Shown in pieces: positions 62,127 to 64,000 of a DNA stretch of 64,000 nucleotides. Source of the stretch: Clavibacter michiganensis subsp. insidiosus (GTDB taxonomy: Bacteria > Actinomycetota > Actinomycetes > Actinomycetales > Microbacteriaceae); NCBI RefSeq assembly GCF_002240565.1, contig NZ_MZMO01000001.1, forward strand, positions 2,604,001 to 2,668,000. The letters run 5' to 3'. The notes under the pieces were generated by a model that did not search any database, was not told the DNA's origin, and worked only from the letters and a program-made list of their open reading frames with translations. The first letter of the stretch is position 1, and the number at the start of each line of letters is the position of its first letter. The position numbers and the translations under genes were made by a program.

Positions 62127-64000
62127 TCATCCCTCCTCGGGAGGGGCCGGCTGGGCCGGCGCCGGGGCGGCCGGCGCCTCGGGGGCCGTGGGCGCCGCCG
62201 ACTGGGTGGGCTTCGGTGCCGGCGGCACGTAGGGCTTCTTCGTCAGCGTGCTGCTCGGCGCGGGGAAGCCCTCCGCCGGGTAGCGGTCGTCGATGAACGT
62301 CTGCAGCGGCTTGAAGATCCGGTGACGCGCGCTGTCCGCGGCCGAGCCGTTGAGGACGTTGCGGCGCATGGACGCGAAGCCCTCGACGTTGCCGACCCAG
62401 ACCGCCGTCGTGACCTCGGTCGAGGAACCGACGAACCAGGTGTCCTTGGAGCGGTCGGTCGTGCCCGTCTTGCCCATGATCTCGGTGCCGTCGCGCGGGT
62501 TCGACGCCGCGCCGGTGCCGCCCATGACCGCCTTCAGCGCGAAGGCGGCCGTGTTGGCGACCTCGGGGCTCATGGCCTGCGCGCACTCGCTCTTCGGGGT
62601 CACGAGCTCCGACTCGTCCGGGAGGACGACCTTGTCGATCGCGATGGGCGGGCACGTGGTGCCCTGGTTCGCGACGGAGGAGAAGGCGGTGGCCATCTGG
62701 AGTGGCGCGACGGTGTTGCCGCCCGAGCCGACCACGTCCGACGGGAAGCTCGACAGGTCACGCTTGTCCGCGTTGTACGCGCCCATGTCCGTAGCCGTCT
62801 TGCTGATGTCGCAGAGGTCGAGCTGGCTCGCCATCGCGACGAAGGCCGAGTTGACGGAGGCGACGGTCGCTGCGAGCACGTTCTGGTTCGACGTGGCGCC
62901 GGTGTTGGTGTCGTTGGTCACCTTGTAGTCCGGGGATCCGGCGAGGTTGTCGCCGCATCGGGTGAACTCGCTCGCCGACCACGTGGTCTTCGATGCGTTG
63001 ACCGTCTGGTAGATCGACTTCCCGCTCTTCAGCCAGTCGACCAGCGTGAAGATCTTGTACGTCGATCCGACCTGGAAGCCCGCGGATCCTCCGTGCGCCT
63101 TGTCGGCCGAGTAGTTGATCTCGGTGACGCCGGGCTGGTCCTGCGCGACGCCGTAGTCCGTGTTCTGCGCCATCGCGATGATGCGGCCGGTCTTCACCTC
63201 GCGGGAGACCACGGATCCGCCGATCTTCGTGAAGCGCGCGGTCGTGGGCACCTGCTTGCGCATCTGCTCCGCCGCGTTGCCCTGGATGTCGAGGTCGAGC
63301 GTCGTGTAGACCTGCATGCCGCCGCGCTTGAGCACCGCGTCGCGCTCGGCCGGCGTCGCGCCGAACTCGGGGTTCGTGAGGATCTCGTTCTTCACGTAGT
63401 CGCAGAAGTACGCGGCCGAGATCGGGTTCGCCTGGATGCAGCCGCTCGTGGAGGGCGTGATCGTCGGCGTGATCGCGGCGGCGGACGCCGTGTCGTACTG
63501 CTCCTGCGTGATCTTCTGCTCCTTGAGCATGTTCCGCAGCAGCAGGTCGCGGCGCTCCTTGTTGCGCTCGAGGTTGTCCGGGTTGTCGATCTTGAAGACC
63601 TCGGGCGCGTTGACCGTGGCGATGAGGCTCGCGGCCTGCTCCAGCGTGAGGTCGGCGGCGGAGACGTTGAAGTAGTAGCGCGCCGCCGACTCGATGCCGT
63701 AGACCCGGCTGCCGAAGTTCGCGATGTTGAGGTACGCGAGGAGGATCTCGTTCTTCGAGTACTTCTTCTCCACCCCGATCGCCATCCGCATCTCCTTGAG
63801 CTTGCGGGGCATGTCGGGCTGCGTGGCCTCGGTGAACGCCTTGCGGCCCTCGGCCTGCGTGGCCTCGTCGGAGGAGTCGACCATGTTCTGGGCCTTCTGG
63901 ACCAGGACGTTGCGGACGTACTGCATCGTGATCGTGGAGGCGCCCGACTGGACCTCCTTGTTCAGCACGTTCTGCGCGAGGGCGCGGGCGGCCGACAGCA
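62127..64000 (-). CDS. Bifunctional penicillin-binding protein (class A), second paralogue, partial
   Basis: The last 623 or so codons are in the window; the N-terminus lies beyond the right edge. It enters in the GT51 domain at ARALAQN, then SGASTITMQYVRNVLVQKA and KLKEMRMAIGVEKKYSKNEIL. The transpeptidase domain has SxxK in GSTYK, SxN in SVNSAF and KTG in GKTGTTDRSKD. It is closely similar to the PBP at 56527 but ends in a Pro/Ala-rich tail (APTAPEAPAAPAPAQP) with no PASTA domain. Confidence 0.94.
   Translation of the reverse strand, partial: LSAARALAQNVLNKEVQSGASTITMQYVRNVLVQKAQNMVDSSDEATQAEGRKAFTEATQPDMPRKLKEMRMAIGVEKKYSKNEILLAYLNIANFGSRVYGIESAARYYFNVSAADLTLEQAASLIATVNAPEVFKIDNPDNLERNKERRDLLLRNMLKEQKITQEQYDTASAAAITPTITPSTSGCIQANPISAAYFCDYVKNEILTNPEFGATPAERDAVLKRGGMQVYTTLDLDIQGNAAEQMRKQVPTTARFTKIGGSVVSREVKTGRIIAMAQNTDYGVAQDQPGVTEINYSADKAHGGSAGFQVGSTYKIFTLVDWLKSGKSIYQTVNASKTTWSASEFTRCGDNLAGSPDYKVTNDTNTGATSNQNVLAATVASVNSAFVAMASQLDLCDISKTATDMGAYNADKRDLSSFPSDVVGSGGNTVAPLQMATAFSSVANQGTTCPPIAIDKVVLPDESELVTPKSECAQAMSPEVANTAAFALKAVMGGTGAASNPRDGTEIMGKTGTTDRSKDTWFVGSSTEVTTAVWVGNVEGFASMRRNVLNGSAADSARHRIFKPLQTFIDDRYPAEGFPAPSSTLTKKPYVPPAPKPTQSAAPTAPEAPAAPAPAQPAPPEEG

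Overview
This 64 kb window is chromosomal DNA from a very GC-rich actinobacterium. The gene content and order point to a member of the Microbacteriaceae, most likely the plant-associated genus Clavibacter. I infer this from the high GC, the near-absence of A/T-ending codons, the topA-tmk-holB-protease-tRNA-Thr order, the degenerate TAnnnT -10 boxes placed a few bases upstream of start codons, and an IS481-family element inserted at a CTAG core. No database search was possible, so the genus is an inference.

Layout. 1-3.3 kb: end of a succinate dehydrogenase operon (sdhC-D-A-B) closed by a hairpin terminator. 3.34-4.41 kb: a complete IS481-family insertion sequence with 28-bp imperfect inverted repeats and a 6-bp target duplication CCTAGC that includes the stop codon of the next gene. 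4.4-10 kb: PTS enzyme I (reverse), then forward genes for a YihY-type membrane protein, exonuclease III, tryptophanyl-tRNA synthetase and a HAD hydrolase. 10.07-13.84 kb: FMN riboswitch plus the complete riboflavin operon ribD-ribE-ribBA-ribH. 13.86-20.4 kb: a tightly coupled operon of two ABC ATPases, an MFS transporter, a solute-binding lipoprotein and one fused double permease, preceded by an AT-rich inverted repeat. This nickel/peptide-type importer carrying its own MFS gene is the most system-like unit in the window. 20.4-28.7 kb: two tandem MHS-type MFS transporters, several small membrane proteins, a MOSC protein, a membrane-anchored XRE regulator with four phased 11-bp repeats, ribokinase, and an N-terminally truncated MFS gene.

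28.7-37.6 kb: transport and signalling. A NodI/NodJ-like exporter (one ATPase, two permeases), a second ABC-2 exporter (one ATPase, two permeases), a NarL-type response regulator, a sensor kinase broken by an apparent one-base frameshift, and an LmrA-type ABC exporter. 37.6-42.6 kb: DUF2834 protein, TrmH-family methyltransferase, succinate-semialdehyde dehydrogenase, nicotinamidase, and a PBP4-type DD-carboxypeptidase. 42.7-49.4 kb: tRNA-Thr(CGU), secreted tripeptidyl-aminopeptidase-like hydrolase, holB, tmk, topA. 49.7-53.3 kb: a compact tad/Flp-type pilus cluster (ATPase, one inner-membrane protein, Flp-like DUF4244 pilin, TadE-like and TadG-like proteins). 53.6-64 kb: acetyl-CoA synthetase, RidA, DUF4177, a PASTA-containing bifunctional penicillin-binding protein, a metallophosphoesterase, tRNA-Pro(CGG), an acyltransferase, and a second bifunctional PBP running off the window end.

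Most operons show 1-4 base ATGA/GTGA/TGATG overlaps, so translational coupling is widespread. Convergent gene pairs share bidirectional hairpin terminators. No rRNA, CRISPR array, prophage or replication origin is visible.
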